A DNA stretch of 64,000 nucleotides, taken from assembly GCF_009017415.1 (NCBI RefSeq), contig NC_092405.1, positions 744,001-808,000 of the forward strand, in the 5' to 3' direction. Source of the stretch: Aspergillus flavus (Eukaryota; Ascomycota; Eurotiomycetes; Eurotiales; Aspergillaceae). Shown in pieces: positions 59,401-64,000 of this stretch. The stretch's first letter is position 1. Each line of letters opens with the position of its first letter. A program made the translations under genes and the position numbers. Below the pieces are notes generated by a model. It was not told where the DNA came from, made no database searches, and saw only the letters and a program-made list of their open reading frames with translations.

Positions 59401-59896
59401 AGCACCTAGACAGGTCAGTAGACAGGTCAGTAGGCAGGTTAGTAGGTAGGTTAGTAGATAGGTGAGGCAATCCAAGCAAATCAAGCACCTAGGCAGATAA
59501 GTATAAACCACTAGGGGAGATACAGGACGCGTATTAGAAGAAAAACAAATCTTAGTCACATAAAAGAGGCCTTTGGTGTAGAAGTCAGAATGGGTGTGAA
59601 TGTAAGTACATCTGCACAATGCCAAGAGGGTAGTTTTCATATAATATAGTAGATAGTAAATAGATAGTAGATAATATACTAGATACGGCTAAATGATGAA
59701 CAAGGACTACACAGATCGTTGAAATTTACAATTGTTGGATTAAAAATGACTGATATCAATGCGCTGGTATCTTTACAGGGTAGTAGAAAATAAAAAAGAA
59801 AGCAGAAAGAAGAGGGCTTATAGAAGTAATACCGGGCGTGTCCATCGTATCATAAAGCAATCAGCGGCAGTTCAACGAAGACCTATCATGGGCCGT

Positions 59897-60942
59897 TCAA
59901 CTAGAACCTGGTTTCTTTGCCTTTCGATTCATAGCATCCTCGACAGCCTCGCCACTTTCTGACTCTTCATCAATGGTTTCCTCCTGACCAGCTTTCTGCG
60001 CCTGGTCGTCGCGCAACGACTCCAGCATCTCTGCATGACCGCCGGAAATCGACTTACGGATATCCTGAGCGACCTTCGCTTTTTCCTCCGGGGACGTGGC
60101 AGAAACGATGGAGCCACGATGATGCTCAACTAATCCTAGTGCTTCGGCATTATCAGCATGAAAATTGGCAGAGGACACCGCGGCAACCTCTGGCACCAGA
60201 GGTGGCCGCTTTGGGTTGGCCCCCTCAACGATCTCGGGAGCAACCGATGATTTCCGACGTACACTGTCTGCGCCTCCTTCCTTTTTCTCTTCGACGGCTG
60301 GAGGGAGGGGCTGCTTCTGCTCAGCAGCTGGAGTTGCCTTCTCGGCCTTGCTTTCTTTGGCTTTGGTGGCGGCCTCCTCACCAGCCTGGCGCAGAGCGAC
60401 CGTGATGGAGTCGTCTTTCTGAGATTCTTTTGCGGGCGGGTTCTGGATCTTGATAGTACTCTGCTTTGGTACCGAAGGTTCTGAGGCGGGGGTCGATACA
60501 GCAGACTCAGGCTGGGTGGTCACGATGCTCGTAGCAGGAATACTATCACCAAAATCTTCGACGCTGTTGACCTGCATTCTCAGCTCGCCATACTCGTTCC
60601 ATTCTTCAATCTCTTCCAGGTCCTGTAGCGTTCCAACATCGTCAGCCATATCTGGTCGTCATTTATCATCCCCGGTAACTAGCCTATATAAGAAAAGAGG
60701 GGCAAAGGGGAACAAAAACCACCTACCCCGACGACTGTGCCAAACTTCACCAGACCCGGCAACTTTTTACCCTTGGAGCGACGACCCCAGAGCTTCCGGG
60801 CGGCGTCATCGGTGGCTACATCAATTGCGCGGAAAGGGAGTTTGTTGGCCTTGAGGATAGTCTCCAATCGTGCAGTGGCGGTGACGATATGGGACGACCC
60901 CGCAGTAAGGGAGGTGTAAAGATAAAGGGTCGAATCGGACAT
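59897..60942 (-). CDS. SH3BGR/thioredoxin-fold protein with acidic C-terminal tail
   Basis: Two exons on the minus strand (60942-60723, 60651-59897) give 324 aa. The N-terminal 95 residues form a glutaredoxin-like SH3BGR domain: DSTLYLYTSLTAGS, ILKANKLPFRAIDVATDDAARKLW, GRRSKGKKLPGLVKFG, then EEIEEWNEYGELR. There is no CxxC, so redox catalysis is unlikely; the family is seen as a protein-binding module. The rest is a long Ala/Glu/Lys-rich disordered tail with a conserved-looking segment SSANFHADNAEALGLVEHHRGS and an acidic EESESGEAVED end. The donor GTGGTT at 60722 (not GTAGGT four bases before) keeps frame and gives VVGVDMADDV. An ATG inside exon 2 would give a 250-aa form without the fold. 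Confidence 0.85.
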
Positions 60943-62471
60943 GGCGAAGTGTAATCCGAAAAGTAAAGAAGAAGGAAAGTGCCCTCTAGATCGAAGGGCT
61001 AAGGTTGCTCACGATATACTGAGGAGATGGTGATAATCATTCAGGGGGGACGATAAAAAGAGGCATGGGGGGAAGCACGTTCCACCAGTGTTTCTCTTCT
61101 TTCTCCAAGAAGCCCCCCAAATAAATTGGACTCGTTTTCTGCACTGGATTATGACGTGGCTGTTGACCGCCCACGCGAAGTCACGTGTAGGCGAGCTGCC
61201 GGATATGGAAATATTCAAGCTGATATAACTCTCATCCACTGACTAGCACGGAAAAGAAGAGGGAACACAAAGAGAATAGGTTGGAGTATGGGGTATAGTT
61301 ATTATATAAAGATCAGTAGCCTTCTTATGTCAGTGTGCTTTGCTCCCAGTCACTCTCTCCGCCTTTTGGGAGGAAATGGGCCCCAAAGTGGCAACCTGAC
61401 GTCAGCTGGGTCTTTTCCCACTTCCAGAAACCAAGTTCTCAAGGGTGCTTTGAGGTCACTTTAGAAGAAATGGCTTGTGTTAATTATAACCTTGTGGGAA
61501 AGTATTCCGAAGCTTCAAGTGCTGGATAACGGTTGACTGATAGAGTTTTGATGTCGTTTGTACAATTTACTTGGAAATATATATCAAGTTTGAAAAACAT
61601 GAGCCCGGATCCGTCACAACGATACTATTCAGTTTCTCTATGTTTCCAAATCCCAAGCGGTTGTCAAACATGATACTTCATGTATAGTACCCTCAGAGCT
61701 ATAAAGCTTTCGTAGTCCCCTATACTAGCCATCCCTCATCAACTACGTAGACCTCAGATTGAGCGTGAATTGCAAGTTGCAAAAGACTGTTTCGTATTCT
61801 TGTCGCCTGTTTCAGATTGATTCTTTAGTCCTTTCATTTGATATTTTCTATTCTTCTAATAGAATTACTGCAAGAATTTAGAAAAGGTTTTAATCATTTG
61901 CCAACATAAAGAAGGTACAGGATATTGCGGGCATGAGTTCGTTCTACCAAAATATCGGCACATTATGCATAGAGAATCGCTATTCTACGATAGATTGTTG
62001 ATCGGAGGCCCTTTATTAGATACTTGACTGGGTTAAGGCTATGCTCTATGCACTCCAATGAATATAGTCAAGTCATTAAATTGTTAGATAGCTAGACTAA
62101 ATCATCTAAACTACGTATATAGTAGATTTCTTAATAATGATAGAAATATTTTAAATATATTTATATTTTTATATGATTACGGCTTGTTGACTAGTCTATG
62201 CAATTCTTCTCTAGATACATTCTCCATACCCGATGTACTAGATAGTACCGTATATCAACCCCTGCCCACCTTTTAAACCATCACATGGTTTAAAGCCAAG
62301 ACGAAAAGTGGGATCGATGGAAAACCCCAAAGTGAGAAAAAAGTCGGGGGAAAAACGGAAGAAAAGAAAATTCAAGAAAAAAAAAAAAAAGGAAAAGAAA
62401 GGTAACGATTACGGGCTATGCGCGAATAAAATATCGTGTCACATGGAATATGTAGTAAGAAAAAATACTTT
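60943..62471. other. Intergenic region: SH3BGR-like gene promoter and rpe1 3' flank
   Basis: Contains CACGTG near 61183, AT-rich DNA at about 62050-62190, and an A-run near 62378. No ORF with motif. Confidence 0.5.
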
Positions 62472-63439
62472 TTAGAGCTTTTGGCGTTTGTTAACAGCTT
62501 CGCGAAGCTTTGCGATGACGTCGGCAGGATCTTGGGCGCCAAAAACTGCCGAACCAGCGACAATCACATTGGCTCCTGCTTCAGCGGCCTGGTCCACCGT
62601 CCCGAGCCCCAGTCCGCCATCAACCTCGATGTTCAAATTAGGATATCGCTCACGGAGAGCCTGGACCTTGGGCAGCTCAGAGGCCATGAATTTCTGGCCA
62701 CCAAAGCCGGGGTACACGGTCATGACGAGGACCATCTGCGGAGAAGGACCGTTTAGTATGTATCAAACCACGGAGGATGTTGAGAGGGTTTCTTTTATGT
62801 AAGAATGATGTCACTTACATCTGGGCGTTCTTTCTCGTCTTTGCTCTCGAGAATCTCCCACAGTACGTCGACCGGTGTGTCTGGCTTGATAGCAATACCG
62901 GCTTGCATGCCCTCCTCGTGGATATAACGGATTAATTCCTTTGGGCTCGTCTTGCGAGTGGTTGTTGAGTCGGCAGGCTCGGTAGCTGCGACGGAAGCCA
63001 CGGCGGCTTCGTAGTGGAAACAGTAGAGGTCGCATCCGGCGTTCTTGAACTCCTTGACCCATTTATGTGGCTAGATATAAACACGGGACGATCAGCCGGT
63101 CGTTCCTCGAAGTGGCACGGAATGATAGGAAAGCTTAAAAGGTGTTGCGCGAAAACGGCGTGGGTTGCTGAAGCTTCAGGAGCAGATATCTCTCACCTCC
63201 ATGATCATCATATGACAGTCAAAGGTGCCCCGGCCATGGGGCTGAGTTGGACGGTCAACGTGAGACCGGATCTTGGTGACCACGGGAGCTCCGAAGGTGA
63301 TATTAGGGACGAAGTGACCGTCCATGATGTCGACATGGAGCCAGTCTGATCCCTGGGCCATCTTCGTCGAGCATTCGCTTCCCAGAGACGCGAAATCCGC
63401 GCTCAGGATGGATGGGGCAATGATCGCTGGCGGGGACAT
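62472..63439 (-). CDS. rpe1: Ribulose-phosphate 3-epimerase
   Basis: Three exons on the minus strand (63439-63197, 63070-62819, 62735-62472) give 252 aa. This cytosolic TIM-barrel enzyme of the pentose phosphate pathway interconverts ribulose-5-phosphate and xylulose-5-phosphate. Signatures: [17 protein letters not shown] at the N-terminus, metal-binding [29 protein letters not shown] across the first junction, the flexible loop [16 protein letters not shown] at the start of exon 3, and EVDGGLG with [13 protein letters not shown] for phosphate binding. A charged insertion ([27 protein letters not shown]) makes it longer than bacterial Rpe. All catalytic positions I can check are present. Confidence 0.96.
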
Positions 63440-64000
63440 GATGTCTGGTATGTCTTAGGAGCTTGTATGAAGGAAAGGAAGCAATTGACGGGTATGGCGG
63501 GGCGATGGTCAATGAGGGGACGATGGGGAGAGAAGACGGGTTATATACCTGTATCCGGAAAGGACTGTGTGAACAGCACAGGTATGGGGAAAGAGTGGAT
63601 ATGTGTACTCCATCAGAAGGCAGGAAAATTCCCATAAAAAAAATTAATCACCGGCCATTGATATCACCGCCATTTACCGGTCGACGTCACTCCGAACAGC
63701 CAAATCGGGCAAGTTGGATACTGATGATAAGGGCTAGGGCCAAGACTTTCACGTGGGGGTGCATTAGGGGGAGCCTCGATGCCTGAACGGAGGTCGAGAC
63801 TCGGGCCTGAACAGGATCACGGGAACCGGCTTCCCGCCATAGAAATGCTGTCGACCACTTTGGCCGCTGCTTCATTGGTAATCTCTCGACTTGACTCAAC
63901 ATTGACCTAAATTAGTGCCTGTTCACCTCCGGCGGCCCAATTTCCGATGAACTGGTCGGCTGACCTCGTCGTACATCCTTGGTCAACCAGTTTTTGGCTG
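63440..64000. other. Upstream region of rpe1 to the window edge
   Basis: No supported gene. It contains a GACGTCAC CRE-like site near 63684 and CACGTG near 63751. Confidence 0.45.

Larger units (their letters stand above)
52082..59896. other. Long gene-free region, 7.8 kb
   Basis: No ORF with a recognisable domain on either strand; the longest are about 131 codons. It contains purine/pyrimidine tracts and a G-rich run (about 52670-52687) near the C2H2 gene, AT-rich DNA (52980-53220), three TACTCCGTA elements (52644, 53387, 57496), (GTAC)3 at 54653-54667, a tandem CACGTG pair and a minisatellite. Minus-strand ORFs in the first kilobase could be upstream ORFs of a long C2H2 leader. Confidence 0.55.

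Noticed and set aside
59261..59488. ORF with Leu-Asn-Cys repeats on the minus strand
   Set aside because: It is the translation of the 9-bp minisatellite; there is no promoter, splice or family support.

Overview
The window is nuclear DNA of a filamentous ascomycete, most likely a member of the Eurotiales (Aspergillus/Penicillium type). The evidence is many short spliceosomal introns (mostly 50-75 nt, GTRNGT donors, CTAAC-like branch points), Zn2Cys6 regulators, a GH51 AbfA-type arabinofuranosidase, GH131, a fungal NADP-mannitol dehydrogenase, Atg22, a CYSTM-type Cys-rich peptide and a patatin/NB-ARC/TPR locus. No bacterial, viral or plasmid signal was seen. Gene models were built by hand-splicing so that reading frame and family motifs stay continuous across introns; exon limits are listed in the entries.

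Layout. 0-11 kb: 3' end of an unknown gene, spliceosomal SmF, a TTC38-like TPR protein, an F-box protein and a ten-exon neutral amino acid permease. 14.8-18.6 kb: a carbon-use group of sugar porter, secreted GH131 glucanase and convergent mannitol dehydrogenase. 19.2-23.3 kb: a DHA1 drug-type transporter convergent with Atg22. 23.9-31.2 kb: two Zn2Cys6 regulators of almost equal length (492 and 493 aa) on either side of a seven-helix DUF7702-like membrane protein, with a duplicated noncoding element in the intergenic DNA. 31.8 kb: a tiny two-exon single-membrane-span protein. 33.4-36.9 kb: a patatin phospholipase immediately followed by an NB-ARC/TPR protein, which may be one spliced NLR-type immune receptor. 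37.3-41.9 kb: a vacuolar basic-amino-acid type MFS transporter and an APC (GABA/choline-type) permease. 43.5 kb: a CYSTM-type peptide. 45.9-48.2 kb: GH51 abfA. 50-52 kb: a two-finger C2H2 regulator with about 7.8 kb of gene-free DNA upstream. 59.9-63.4 kb: an SH3BGR/thioredoxin-fold protein and ribulose-phosphate 3-epimerase.

The most interesting points are the patatin-NB-ARC-TPR locus, where a 10-nt microexon would join both ORFs in frame; the regulator pair around DUF7702, one of whose Zn clusters has lost its sixth cysteine; a nine-fold recurring noncoding motif TACTCCGTA; and the long silent region upstream of the C2H2 gene, which ends in a 9-bp minisatellite. Nothing resembling CRISPR, tRNA or rRNA was found.
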